A stretch of 64,000 nt of DNA from assembly GCA_965198495.1 (NCBI GenBank), contig CBDAPL010000001.1, positions 1,054,001-1,118,000 of the forward strand, read 5' to 3'. The notes under the pieces are model-generated. The model saw nothing but the letters and a program-made list of their open reading frames with translations, was not told the origin of the DNA and made no database searches. Numbering within the stretch: the first letter of the stretch is position 1; every line of letters starts with the position of its first letter. Both the position numbers and the translations under genes were made by a program. The stretch comes from RH-AL1 sp965198495 (GTDB lineage Bacteria; Pseudomonadota; Alphaproteobacteria; Rhizobiales; Beijerinckiaceae). Shown here one piece after another: positions 24,634 to 33,905 of this stretch.

Positions 24634-25487
24634 GCTTGACCGAGACGAAAGCGAGGCTCGCGCCCGCCGCGCCGGGCAGCGCCGGACAGGCGAAGAAAAG
24701 CTCGTTCTATCTCGCGATGCGCATCCTGCCGAAGCGGCAGCGTTTGGCGATGTACGAGGTCTACTCGTTCTGCCGGCAAGTCGACGACATCGCCGACGGG
24801 GGCGGCCCGCGGCCCGAACGCCATGCCGCGCTCGACCGCTGGCGCGCCGACATCGACGCGCTCTACGCCGGAACGCTGCCGCGCGAGGCGCTCCGCGATC
24901 TCGCCGGATCGATCGCCCGGTTCGACCTGCGCCGTCAGGACTTCCACGCGATCATCGACGGGATGGATATGGACGTCGCGTCAGACATCAGAGGTCCGGA
25001 CTGGGCGACGCTGGAGCTCTATTGCGACCGCGTCGCCAGCGCGGTCGGGCGGTTGTCCGTCCGCATCTTCGGCACGCCGGTCGCCGAACGCGACGCGCTC
25101 GCGCATCACCTCGGAAAAGCGCTGCAGCTCACCAACATCCTACGCGACATCGACGAGGACGCGCGCCTCGCTCGGCTCTATGTCCCGGCCGAGGCGCTCG
25201 ACGCCGCCGGCATCGTCTCCCGCGCGCCGCGCGTGGTGGCCGCCGACCCGCGCCTGCCCGCCGCCTGCCAGCCGGTGGTGGAGCGCGCCCGCTTACACTT
25301 CGCCGAGGCGAAGGCCATCATGGCCCGCTGCCCGCGCGCCAGCGTCAAGGCGCCCCGCATCATGGACGCGGCCTACAGCGAGATCTTCACGAAGACGGTG
25401 GCGCGCGGCTTCGGGCCGCCCCGGCGGCGGGTCAGCGTCTCGAAGGGCCGCTTCGCCCTGTCTTTGCTGCGGCATGGCTTGTTCTAG
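24630..25487 (+). CDS. hpnD: Presqualene diphosphate synthase HpnD
   Basis: A 285-aa enzyme that joins two farnesyl diphosphates to presqualene diphosphate. Motifs are SSFYLAMRILPKRQR near the N-terminus, YSFCRQVDDIADGG (first Asp motif), DVASDIRGPDW, YCDRVASAVGRLSV and TNILRDIDEDARLARLY (second Asp motif). The ATG overlaps the hpnC stop (ATGA), and the next ATG begins 1 bp after its own stop. The order hpnC-hpnD-hpnE is the usual one in hopanoid producers. Confidence 0.95.
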   Translation: MSLTETKARLAPAAPGSAGQAKKSSFYLAMRILPKRQRLAMYEVYSFCRQVDDIADGGGPRPERHAALDRWRADIDALYAGTLPREALRDLAGSIARFDLRRQDFHAIIDGMDMDVASDIRGPDWATLELYCDRVASAVGRLSVRIFGTPVAERDALAHHLGKALQLTNILRDIDEDARLARLYVPAEALDAAGIVSRAPRVVAADPRLPAACQPVVERARLHFAEAKAIMARCPRASVKAPRIMDAAYSEIFTKTVARGFGPPRRRVSVSKGRFALSLLRHGLF

Positions 25488-25488
25488 G

Positions 25489-26760
25489 ATGGTTCACAGC
25501 GCTCGAAAGGCTGGTGCCAGTGTGAGCCCCGGCACGGTACACGTGATCGGCGCCGGCCTGGCTGGTCTCGCCGCCGCCGTGGCGATCGCGGGGCGCGGCA
25601 GGCCGGTCGTGCTGCACGACGGCGCGCGCCAGGCCGGGGGACGCTGCCGCTCCTACCATGATGCCACGCTCGACATGATGATCGACAACGGCAACCACCT
25701 CCTGCTGTCAGGCAACGCGGAGGCGATGGCGTTCCTGCGGGTGCTCGGCACGCAGGATCAGCTCAAGGGCCCCGCGACGGCGGATTTCCCGTTCGTCGAC
25801 ATCGAGTCGGGCGCCCGCTGGACCGTGCGGCCGAACGCCGGGCGTCTACCATGGTGGATCTTTTTTGCGAACCGGCGCGTCCCCGGGACAAGGCCCGGCG
25901 ACTACCTCGCGCTCGCGAAGCTGCTGCGCGCCAAGCCCGCGATGACGATCGGCGAGCTGATGGCCTGCGAGGGCAACCTCTATCACCGGCTCTGGCAGCC
26001 GCTGCTGCTCGCCGCCCTCAACACGGACCCGCCCGAAAGCTCGGCCGCGCTCGCCGGCGCGATCATCAGGGACACGCTCGCCAAAGGCGGCGCCGCGTGC
26101 CGGCCGTTGATCGCGACCGAGGGGCTCGCCGCCGCCTTCGTCGACCCGGCGCTGGCCTGGCTGCCCGCGCACGGCGGCGTGGTACGCCTCGACCATCCTT
26201 TGCGTGGGCTCGAGCACAGCGACGATCGGGTCGCGGCGCTCCACTTCGCCGATGAGACCGTCGCGCTCGGGCCGCACGATCGCGTCGTGCTCGCGGTGCC
26301 GGCACCGGCGGCCGCAGCTCTCGTCCCCGGCCTCGACGGCCCGAAAGCGTTCCGCTCGATCGTCAACGCGCATTTCAAGATGCGGCCGCCGCCGGGCCTG
26401 CCGCCGATCCTCGGACTGATCAACGGCACGGTGGAATGGATCTTCGCTTTCGAGGATCGCGTGTCGATCACCATCAGCGGCGCCGACCGGCTGCTCGACA
26501 TTCCGCGCGAGGCGCTGGTGCAAACACTGTGGTCGGACGTGGGCCGCGCCACCGGCATCGCCGGTCCGCTGCCGCCTTGGCAGATCATCCGCGAGAAACG
26601 CGCGACCTTCGCGGCGACCCCGGCGGAAGACGCCAGGCGTCCCGGCACGCGGACCCGCTTCGCCAACCTCGTCCTCGCCGGCGACTGGACCGCGACGGGC
26701 CTGCCAGCGACGATCGAGGGATCGATCCGTTCGGGCAACAGGGCGGCGGCGCTCGTTTAA
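25489..26760 (+). CDS. hpnE: Hydroxysqualene dehydroxylase HpnE
   Basis: A 423-aa FAD-dependent amine-oxidase-family protein that reduces hydroxysqualene to squalene. The N-terminus has the dinucleotide motif VHVIGAGLAGLAAAVAIAGRG, then QAGGRCRSY and IDNGNHLLLSGN; the C-terminus has LVLAGDWTATGLPATIEGSIRSG, the conserved FAD-closing segment. The ATG chosen is 1 bp after the hpnD stop; a GTG at 25522, immediately before the Rossmann motif, is an equally compact alternative. It completes the squalene branch, and shc follows after 131 bp. Confidence 0.94.
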   Translation: MVHSARKAGASVSPGTVHVIGAGLAGLAAAVAIAGRGRPVVLHDGARQAGGRCRSYHDATLDMMIDNGNHLLLSGNAEAMAFLRVLGTQDQLKGPATADFPFVDIESGARWTVRPNAGRLPWWIFFANRRVPGTRPGDYLALAKLLRAKPAMTIGELMACEGNLYHRLWQPLLLAALNTDPPESSAALAGAIIRDTLAKGGAACRPLIATEGLAAAFVDPALAWLPAHGGVVRLDHPLRGLEHSDDRVAALHFADETVALGPHDRVVLAVPAPAAAALVPGLDGPKAFRSIVNAHFKMRPPPGLPPILGLINGTVEWIFAFEDRVSITISGADRLLDIPREALVQTLWSDVGRATGIAGPLPPWQIIREKRATFAATPAEDARRPGTRTRFANLVLAGDWTATGLPATIEGSIRSGNRAAALV

Positions 26761-26891
26761 CCACATCGGCTCGACTCGCTGGCGTGGCGCCCCATTTGCG
26801 GCTTTTTGGCAACGTGTTCCGGCCATTACCCCAACACGGGCCATGATCTCTTCGCATTGCAGCGCTCACGCTGTACAGATTTGAGGCACGC

Positions 26892-28925
26892 ATGCTCTTG
26901 ACCTTGAGGCCGGCGGCCTCACGCACCATGCCCAGAGGACGAAGGACCGTGTTACAGACCGCACTACGCGAGCCATCACTGCCCATCGTCAGCGACCTCG
27001 ACCGTGTGATCGACAGCGCCGAGCAGGCGCTCCTGGGGACGCAAAGGGCCGACGGACATTTCGTCTTCGAGCTCGAAGCCGACGTGTCGATCTCGTCGGA
27101 ATACATCCTGTTCCATCATTTCCGCGGCGCGCCCATCCGGTGCGGCCTGGAAATCAAGTTCGGGCGTTACCTGCGGTCGCATCAGACGGCGGCTGGCGGC
27201 TGGCCGCTCTTCGCCGATGGCGGCTTCAACATATCGTCGAGCGTCAAGGCCTATTTCGCGCTCAAGATGCTCGGCGACGACACCGAGGCGCCGCACATGG
27301 TCGCCGCGCGCAAGGCGATCCTGAAGCACGGCGGCGCGGCCGAGTCGAACGTCTTCACTCGCGCCCTGCTGGCTTTGTTCGGCGAGGTTCCATGGGCGGC
27401 CGTCCCGGTCATGCCGGTCGAGATCATGCACCTGCCGCGCTGGTTTCCGTTCCACATCAACAAGGTGAGCTACTGGGCCCGCACCGTGCTCGGCCCGATG
27501 ATGGTGGTGAACGCGGTCCGGCCCAAGGCGAAGAACCCGCGCGGCGTCAGCATCGCCGAATTATTTGTGGTTCCCGCCGATCAGGTCAGGAAGTGGCCGG
27601 GCGGCGTCGGTCAGTCGGTGTTCTGGACCGCCGTCTTCAACGGCATCGACAAGATGCTGCGTGTGACCGAACCGCATTTTCCGAAGGCGCCGCGCCGCAG
27701 CGCGATGGCCAAGGCCGAGGCCTTCACGACGGAGCGGCTCAACGGCAAGGACGGGCTCGGCGCGATCTACCCCGCGATGGCGTATTCCGCGATGATGTAC
27801 GAGGCGCTGGGCGTCGCGCCCGACGACGAGCGCTTGGCGCAGGCGCTCGATGCCATCGAGCGGCTCGTCGTGGAATACGAGGACTACGCCTATCTCCAGC
27901 CCTGTGTCTCGCCGGTCTGGGATACCAGTCTCGTGGCCCATACGCTGATGGAAGCCGGCCAGGAACGCAACGCGCATCATGTGCAGCGCGCGCTCGACTG
28001 GCTGGTGCCGCGCCAGGTGCTCGACGTGAAGGGCGATTGGGCGGCGCGCAAGCCGCACGTGCGCCCCGGCGGCTGGGCGTTCCAGTACAACAACGCCCAT
28101 TATCCCGATCTCGACGACACGGCCGTCGTGGTGATGGCGATGGACCGCGCGCAGAGCCACGCCCCGACCGCCGACGCGGCGCGCTACGCCCGCTCGATGG
28201 CGCGGGCGCGCGAGTGGGTCGAAGGCCTGCAGAGCCGCAACGGCGCGTGGGGCGCGTTCGACGCCGACAACGACAACGAGTACCTCAACAACATCCCCTT
28301 CGCCGATCACGGCGCGCTGCTCGACCCGCCGACCGCCGACGTGACGGCGCGCTGCATCTCGATGCTGGCGCAGCTGGGCGAGACGCAGGAGAGCTGCCCG
28401 GCGATGAAGCGGGCGGTCGACTATCTCGTGCGCGCGCAGGAGACGGACGGCAGCTGGTTTGGCCGCTGGGGCATGAACTACATCTACGGCACCTGGTCGG
28501 TGCTGTGCGCGTTCAACGTCGCCAAGGTCGACATCGGCTCCGATGCCGTGCAGCGGGCGATCGCCTTCCTGCGCCGGACGCAGAACGACGACGGCGGCTG
28601 GGGTGAGGGCGCGGAGACCTACGAGCGAAACTACAATGGGTATCAGCAGGCGATCAGCACGCCCTCGCAGACGGCCTGGGCGCTGATCGCGCTGATGGCG
28701 GTGGGCGAGATCGACCACGAGAGCGTCGGGCGCGGCATCGCCTACCTGCTGGCGACGCAGAGCCCGACCGGCTTTTGGGAGGAGACCCGCTTCACCGCCA
28801 CAGGCTTCCCGAAGGTGTTCTATTTGCGCTACCACGGCTACGCCAAGTTCTTCCCGCTTTGGGCGTTGGCGCGCTTTCGCAATCTCACCCAGAGCAATCA
28901 CCGGCAGGTGCTGGCGGGGATGTGA
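26892..28925 (+). CDS. shc: Squalene-hopene cyclase
   Basis: A 677-aa class II terpene cyclase (HpnF) that folds squalene into hopene/hopanol at the inner membrane. The proton-donating DxDD motif is DLDDTAVV at residues 406-413. Repeated QW motifs are visible, for example QSRNGAWGAFD, RAQETDGSWFGRWGMNYIYG, TQNDDGGWGEG and TQSPTGFWEE. Length is normal for proteobacterial enzymes. GAGG lies 5 nt before the ATG; the first 18 residues are variable, and ATG at 26928 might also be used. Its stop overlaps the hpnG start (GTGA). Confidence 0.96.
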   Translation: MLLTLRPAASRTMPRGRRTVLQTALREPSLPIVSDLDRVIDSAEQALLGTQRADGHFVFELEADVSISSEYILFHHFRGAPIRCGLEIKFGRYLRSHQTAAGGWPLFADGGFNISSSVKAYFALKMLGDDTEAPHMVAARKAILKHGGAAESNVFTRALLALFGEVPWAAVPVMPVEIMHLPRWFPFHINKVSYWARTVLGPMMVVNAVRPKAKNPRGVSIAELFVVPADQVRKWPGGVGQSVFWTAVFNGIDKMLRVTEPHFPKAPRRSAMAKAEAFTTERLNGKDGLGAIYPAMAYSAMMYEALGVAPDDERLAQALDAIERLVVEYEDYAYLQPCVSPVWDTSLVAHTLMEAGQERNAHHVQRALDWLVPRQVLDVKGDWAARKPHVRPGGWAFQYNNAHYPDLDDTAVVVMAMDRAQSHAPTADAARYARSMARAREWVEGLQSRNGAWGAFDADNDNEYLNNIPFADHGALLDPPTADVTARCISMLAQLGETQESCPAMKRAVDYLVRAQETDGSWFGRWGMNYIYGTWSVLCAFNVAKVDIGSDAVQRAIAFLRRTQNDDGGWGEGAETYERNYNGYQQAISTPSQTAWALIALMAVGEIDHESVGRGIAYLLATQSPTGFWEETRFTATGFPKVFYLRYHGYAKFFPLWALARFRNLTQSNHRQVLAGM

Positions 28926-29602
28926 GCCGGCTGATCGTCGTCTGCGGGCTGGCGGCCGAAGCCAAGATCGCGGCCGGACCCGATATCGTCGTCATCGCCG
29001 GCGGCGGCGACCGTGAGAGACTGATGGCCGAGATCGACGCGGCGGCGCCCGGCGCGCGCGGCATCGTCAGCTTCGGCGTCGCCGGCGGTCTCTCACCCAA
29101 GCTCGGCCCCGGCGATCTGCTGCTCGCCGATACGATCGTCGCGCCCGACGGGGCTCGCACAGACACCGACGTCGTGTGGCGGCGGGCGATCGCGGCCAAG
29201 CTCGGCGCTCGCCTCAAGCGTGCGCCCTGGTCGGCTTTCGCGGGGGTGGACGCGCCGCTGGCCGACGTTGCCGGAAAGGCCGCCCTCTACCGCTCGACGG
29301 GCGCGGCCACGGTCGACATGGAATCGCACGTCGTCGCCGTCCTCGCGGCCAAGCACGGCCTTGCCTTGGCGGCGATCCGCGTGGTGACGGATCCCGCCGG
29401 CCGCGCGCTGCCGCATGCCGCGACGGTCGGCATGCGCGCCGACGGCAAGGTCGACCTCGCCGCCATCCTTCTCTCGTTGGGGAGGAACCCCGGCCAACTG
29501 CCGGGGCTGATCAGGACCGGGCTCGATGCCCGGGCGGCGTTCGCCGCGCTACTCCGCTGCCGTCAGGTGCTCGGGCCGGGCTTCGCGCTGGTCGATCTCT
29601 GA
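28922..29602 (+). CDS. hpnG: Adenosylhopane nucleosidase HpnG
   Basis: A 226-aa purine-nucleoside-phosphorylase-like protein that removes adenine from adenosylhopane to give ribosylhopane. It reads LIVVCGLAAEAKIA, GIVSFGVAGGLSPKLGPGDL and ATVDMESHVVAVLAAKHG (catalytic region with VDMES), then AIRVVTDPAGRALP. The start is the GTG overlapping the shc stop; no ATG lies close. The last 54 bp overlap the 3' end of hpnH, which comes from the opposite strand, so both proteins share this DNA for their final 17 residues and stop codons. Confidence 0.93.
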   Translation: MSRLIVVCGLAAEAKIAAGPDIVVIAGGGDRERLMAEIDAAAPGARGIVSFGVAGGLSPKLGPGDLLLADTIVAPDGARTDTDVVWRRAIAAKLGARLKRAPWSAFAGVDAPLADVAGKAALYRSTGAATVDMESHVVAVLAAKHGLALAAIRVVTDPAGRALPHAATVGMRADGKVDLAAILLSLGRNPGQLPGLIRTGLDARAAFAALLRCRQVLGPGFALVDL

Positions 29603-30697
29603 CATGCGCTTCTCGACGTGGCGCGAGAACATGAACTCCGCCGGACGCTGATTGGCGAGGGAGATCTCCGGTGCCATCGGCCCGCTGGTGCGCACGCCCT
29701 TGGCGGCGATGCCGAGGAGCTTCCAGGGCTTGCGGAACGAGTCGGTCACCGCCGACGCCTCGAAGCCGCAATGGACCATGCAGTCGGCGCACTTCTCGTA
29801 GTTGCCGGTGCCGTATTTGTCCCAATCCGTGTCGTCCATCAGCTCCTTGAAGGTCTTCACGTAGCCTTCGCCAAGGAGGTAGCACGGCTTCTGCCAGCCA
29901 AACACCGTGAGCGTCGGGTTGCCCCAGGGCGTGCAATTGTACTTCTGGTTGCCGGCGAGGAAATCCATGTAGAGGATCGACTGGTAGAACGGCCAGGCCT
30001 TGCCGCCCTTGCCCTTGGCGAGGATCGAGCGAAACAGCTCCTTGGTCTTCGTCCGGTTGAGGAAGTGCTTCTGGTCGGGCGCGCGCTCGTAGGCATAGCC
30101 CGGCGCGACGGTCACGCCTTCGATGCCCCAGGTCTTCGCCTCGTCGAGGAAGTTCGCGACTTTGTCGGGGTCGGCGTCGTTGAAGAGCGTGCAATTGATG
30201 GTGACCCGGAAGCCCATCGCCTTGGCCTTCTTCAGCGCCGACAAAGCCTTGTCGTACACGCCCTTCTGGCACACCGACTTGTCGTGCATCGCCGTGTCGC
30301 CATCGAGATGGATCGACCAGTTGAAGTACTTGTTCGGCTTGTACTTCGGCAGGTGCTTCTCGAGCAGCAGCGCGTTGGTGCAGACGGTCACCCACTTCTT
30401 CTTGGCGATGGCGCCTTCGACCATCTGCGGCAGCTCCTTGTGGAGCAATGGCTCCCCGCCTGCGATGACGACCACGGGCGCGCCGCACTCGTCCATGGCA
30501 TGGAGCGCGTCGGCGAGCGGCAGGCGCTCGTTGAGGATCTTGTCGGGATAATCGATCTTGCCGCAGCCGGCGCAGGCGAGATTGCAGCGAAACAGCGGCT
30601 CCAGCATCAGCACGAGGGGATAACGCTTGGTCCCGCTGAGCTCCTTGCGCGCGACGTAGGAGCCCACGCTTGCCATCTGAAGAAGCGGTATACCCAA
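29549..30697 (-). CDS. hpnH: Adenosyl-hopene transferase HpnH (radical SAM)
   Basis: It adds the 5'-deoxyadenosyl group to diploptene to form adenosylhopane, the first step of C35 hopanoid side-chain building. The radical-SAM cysteines are C38, C42 and C45 (RCNLACAGC), followed by GKIDYPDKIL and VVIAGGEPLLHKE. A C-terminal Cys-containing SPASM-like part has EKCADCMVHCGFEAS. The TTG at 30697, with GAGGA 6 nt upstream, gives 382 aa and the family N-terminus GIPLLQMASVGSYVARK; the open frame continues upstream to 30937 without family character. Unlike the other hpn genes it runs on the minus strand and converges with hpnG, overlapping it by 54 bp. Confidence 0.94.
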   Translation of the reverse strand: MGIPLLQMASVGSYVARKELSGTKRYPLVLMLEPLFRCNLACAGCGKIDYPDKILNERLPLADALHAMDECGAPVVVIAGGEPLLHKELPQMVEGAIAKKKWVTVCTNALLLEKHLPKYKPNKYFNWSIHLDGDTAMHDKSVCQKGVYDKALSALKKAKAMGFRVTINCTLFNDADPDKVANFLDEAKTWGIEGVTVAPGYAYERAPDQKHFLNRTKTKELFRSILAKGKGGKAWPFYQSILYMDFLAGNQKYNCTPWGNPTLTVFGWQKPCYLLGEGYVKTFKELMDDTDWDKYGTGNYEKCADCMVHCGFEASAVTDSFRKPWKLLGIAAKGVRTSGPMAPEISLANQRPAEFMFSRHVEKRMSEIDQREARPEHLTAAE

Positions 30698-31037
30698 AGG
30701 TCTGTCCTCGATCTCGTCTGTCTTGTCGGACCCTCGCGCCGCGTGCCGAAGGTGGTGCGGTACGTAGGCGTTAGGCCGGCGCGGCCCTGTGGAATGGCCT
30801 CGACGCGGACGACCAGAGTGTCCGCGATGAAGGCGTGTACGGCCGAGCTGAAGCGTGCTTTTCGCTTGCCGGACCATCGAAGGGATGACATTGACAACGA
30901 CAAAACACAAGACGTCCGGAGGGCTTCGCTCGGTCAAAGGCTACGGCCTGCCGCATCTTGGCCACAGGGGCCGGCTCTTGGTGCGCGCCGTGCGGTCATG
31001 ATCGTCCGCGACGGATCCCAATCCCATCACGCAGGTC
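30698..31037. other. Divergent intergenic region hpnH / hpnN
   Basis: These 340 bp lie between the starts of hpnH (minus) and hpnN (plus) and should contain both promoters. A TTGACA hexamer occurs at 30891-30896 on the plus strand, without a convincing -10 element at the right distance. I see no conserved motif, repeat or gene; the open frames here have no recognisable content. Confidence 0.5.
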
Positions 31038-33704
31038 ATGGCCTTTATGACGACTTCGCATCCGCCTGCAGAGCTCGATACGTCCGGCCAGCAGGTCTCG
31101 CACGGTCCCATCACCAAAGTTGTCGTTTTCATCGTGATGACCAGCGCCAGGTTGCGCTACGCCGTCCTCGCGTTCGCCCTCGTCCTTACGGGCTACTGCG
31201 CCTGGTACGCGGCCAACAACTTCGCGATCAACACGAACACCGACGATTTCATCTCCGCGAGCGTGCCGTGGCGCCAGAACGAGATCGCCTATCAGAAGGC
31301 GTTCCCGGACCAGGAAAACCAGATCATCGCCGTGATCGACGGCAAGACGCCGGAACGCGCGACGCAGGCCGTCGACGCGCTCTTCGCCAAGCTGCAGGGC
31401 CATCCCGACCTGTTCAAGGCTGTCGTCGAACCCGACGGCGGCCCCTTCTTCGCGAAGAACGGTTTGCTCTTTCAGTCGACGGAAGACGTCCAGAAGGCCA
31501 TCGGCGGCCTGCAGAAGGCCCGACCGGTGCTGGCGATCATCGGCTCCGACGCCTCGCTGCGCGGCGTGTTCGACGGCTTCGGGTTCATCGTCAAGGGCGT
31601 CGAGAGCAAGCAGGGCACGTTCGACCAGTTCGACCAGCCGATCGTCGCGATGAACAAGGCGCTGGAGAACATCCTCGCCGACAAGCCGGCGCTGTTTTCC
31701 TGGCAGAACCTGATCTCGAACGGCGCCAAGCCCAACGAGCGGCAGCTGCGCAAATTCATCATGATCAGCCCGGTGCTCGACTATTCGGCGCTGGAGCCCG
31801 GCGAGAAGCCGACCAATTTCGTGCGCGACGCCGCCAAATCGCTCAACCTCGACCCGTCGTCCGGCGTCACCGTGCGCCTGACCGGGCAGGTGCCGATCTC
31901 CGACAGCGAGTTCGCCACGGTCGCCGACGGCTTCGGCCTCAACGGCGCGATCACCGGCATCGTCGTGCTGCTGATCATCTATTCCGCGCTGAAGTCGCTG
32001 AAGATCGTCGCGGCGGTCTTCGTCACCGTCCTCGCCGGCCTCGCGATGACCTTCGCCGCCGGCCTCGCCCTCGTCGGCGCGTTGAACCTCATCTCGGTCG
32101 CCTTCGCCGTGCTGTTCGTCGGCATCGGCGTCGATTTCGGCATCCAGTTCAGCGTCCGCTACAAGGCCGAGCGCTACGACTATCCCGATTTCTACGACGC
32201 GCTCGCGATGGGCGCGGCAAAGGTCGGTCGTCCGCTGGCGCTCGCCGCGGCCGCGACGACGGCGGGGTTCTACGCCTTCCTGCCCACCGCCTATCTCGGC
32301 GTCTCCGAGCTCGGCGAGATCGCCGGCACCGGCATGATCATCGCGTTCCTGTGCTCGGTGACCATCCTGCCCGCGCTGCTCACCGTCATCAAGCCGCCGC
32401 CGGAGCGCGAGCCGGCCGGCTACAAGTTCCTGGCACCGGTCGACGATTTCATCGAGAAGCATCGGTACGTCATCATCATCGGCACGCTGGCGGTCGCGCT
32501 GGCCGGCACGCCGCTGCTGCGCAACCTGCACTTCGATTTCAACCCGCTCAACCTCGATAGCCAGACGCAGGAGTCGGTGTCGACCCTCATCGACCTCATG
32601 AAGGATCCCAATACCAATACGCAGGTCATCAGCGTGCTCGAGCCCAGCCTCGCGCAAGCCGACGCGACGGGGGCCAAGATCGCCAAGTTGCCCGACGTCG
32701 CCCGCGTGACGACGCTCACGAATCTCGTTCCGGAGGACCAGGAGAAGAAGCTGGCGATCATCGGCCAGGGCAAGAGCGTGGTCGGCCCCGTCCTCGATCC
32801 CAGCCGTGCGCTCGACCCGCCGCCCGACGAGGATGACGTGGAAGCCATCCGCAAGACGGCGAGCGCTTTTGCCGGCGCCTCGCAGAACCTGACGGGCAAG
32901 GGCGCCGACGACGCGCGCTTGTTCGCCAGTCTCGCCAACAAGCTCGCCGACGCGCCGCCGAAGATCCGGCAGCGGGCGCGCGACGTGTTGATCCCGCCCT
33001 TGAAGACCACGGTCGAGACGATCCGCGATACGCTCGACGCCTCAAAGGTGGCGCTCGCCGACATCCCGAAGAGCCTGAAAGATCTCTACGTGACGCCGGA
33101 CGGCGTCGCCCGCGTCGAGGTGGCGCCGAAGGGCGATCCTGACGACAACGCCAACATGATCCGCTTCGCCCAGGAGGTGCAATCCGTCGCGCCCAAGGCG
33201 ACCGGAGAACCCGTCTCGATCCAGGAAGCCGGCAAGACGGTGAAGCTCGCCTTCATCGAGGCCGGCGCGATCGCGCTGGCGTCGATCTTCGTGATCCTCT
33301 GGATCGTCTTGAAACGTGTCGGCGATGTGCTGTTGACGCTGGTGCCATTGCTGCTCGCCGGTGTCGTGACGCTGGAGATCACGGTGCTGATCGACATGCC
33401 GCTGAACTTCGCCAACATCATCGCGCTGCCGCTCCTGCTCGGCCTCGGCGTGGCGTTCAAGATCTATTTCGTGATGGCGTGGCGCGCCGGCACGAAGAAG
33501 TTGTTGCAGTCGAGCCTCACGCGCGCCGTGTTCTGGAGCGCGCTCACCACCGCGACGGCGTTCGGCAGCCTTTGGGCCTCGAACCATCCCGGCACGTCGA
33601 GCATGGGCAAGCTGATGGCGCTGTCCCTCGTCTGCACGCTCGCCGCGGCGATCCTTTTCCAGCCAGCGCTGATGGGGCCGCCGCGCAAGACCGAGATCAG
33701 CTGA
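31038..33704 (+). CDS. hpnN: Hopanoid transporter HpnN (RND superfamily)
   Basis: An 888-aa inner-membrane RND protein of the hopanoid-associated MmpL-like branch, needed in relatives for moving hopanoids to the outer membrane. The layout is TM1 about 30-50 (YAVLAFALVLTGYCAWYA), a large periplasmic domain, a five-helix block about 310-460 including FVGIGVDFGIQFSVRYKAE, a seventh helix near 475, a second periplasmic domain and a final helix block with LLGLGVAFKIYFVMAWR. The expected proton-relay Asp is in GIGVDFG; the second half has Ala/Phe (GVAFK) where the first has Asp, a difference seen in this branch. AGG lies a few nt before the ATG; MTTSHPP three codons on is another possible start. 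Confidence 0.93.
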   Translation: MAFMTTSHPPAELDTSGQQVSHGPITKVVVFIVMTSARLRYAVLAFALVLTGYCAWYAANNFAINTNTDDFISASVPWRQNEIAYQKAFPDQENQIIAVIDGKTPERATQAVDALFAKLQGHPDLFKAVVEPDGGPFFAKNGLLFQSTEDVQKAIGGLQKARPVLAIIGSDASLRGVFDGFGFIVKGVESKQGTFDQFDQPIVAMNKALENILADKPALFSWQNLISNGAKPNERQLRKFIMISPVLDYSALEPGEKPTNFVRDAAKSLNLDPSSGVTVRLTGQVPISDSEFATVADGFGLNGAITGIVVLLIIYSALKSLKIVAAVFVTVLAGLAMTFAAGLALVGALNLISVAFAVLFVGIGVDFGIQFSVRYKAERYDYPDFYDALAMGAAKVGRPLALAAAATTAGFYAFLPTAYLGVSELGEIAGTGMIIAFLCSVTILPALLTVIKPPPEREPAGYKFLAPVDDFIEKHRYVIIIGTLAVALAGTPLLRNLHFDFNPLNLDSQTQESVSTLIDLMKDPNTNTQVISVLEPSLAQADATGAKIAKLPDVARVTTLTNLVPEDQEKKLAIIGQGKSVVGPVLDPSRALDPPPDEDDVEAIRKTASAFAGASQNLTGKGADDARLFASLANKLADAPPKIRQRARDVLIPPLKTTVETIRDTLDASKVALADIPKSLKDLYVTPDGVARVEVAPKGDPDDNANMIRFAQEVQSVAPKATGEPVSIQEAGKTVKLAFIEAGAIALASIFVILWIVLKRVGDVLLTLVPLLLAGVVTLEITVLIDMPLNFANIIALPLLLGLGVAFKIYFVMAWRAGTKKLLQSSLTRAVFWSALTTATAFGSLWASNHPGTSSMGKLMALSLVCTLAAAILFQPALMGPPRKTEIS

Positions 33705-33780
33705 GGCGGCAAGCCACCAAGGCGCCGCGCCTCCTCGCAGCGTCTTGCGGTGGCAGTGGCCGTCCGCTTCAGCCGCCATG

Positions 33781-33882
33781 CAGCCCGGGCGCGTCATCAT
33801 CGAGCCGGAGTTGCCGCGCAACGCCGTGGGCAAGGTCCAGAAGAATATTCTGCGCGAGCATTTCCGAGATCTCCTCTCGTGA
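33781..33882 (+). pseudogene. 3' relic of a malonyl-CoA-synthetase-like acyl-CoA ligase
   Basis: In frame 1 this stretch encodes RVIIEPELPRNAVGKVQKN and ILREHFRDLLS before a stop at 33880-33882. That is the exact C-terminal signature of AMP-forming acyl-CoA ligases of the MatB type, including the catalytic lysine of PRNxxGKVxK. Upstream of about 33781 the similarity ends within some 30 bp and the start of any such protein is missing; the preceding gene hpnN ends at 33704. So only about 33 codons of a roughly 500-codon gene remain. The stop overlaps a GTG in frame with the next gene (GTGA), as if the two were once coupled. Confidence 0.75.
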
Positions 33883-33905
33883 CCGCGACTATCGAAGGTC
33901 TGAAC

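Noticed and set aside
29618..32657. Long open frames on both strands through hpnH and hpnN
   Set aside because: They are shadows of HpnH and HpnN, with Arg/Asp-rich low-complexity translations and no family motif.
33750..33905. A 52-codon N-terminal extension of the ApbA-like protein
   Set aside because: This stretch is the ligase relic in another frame; the Rossmann motif begins properly at the ATG at 33906.
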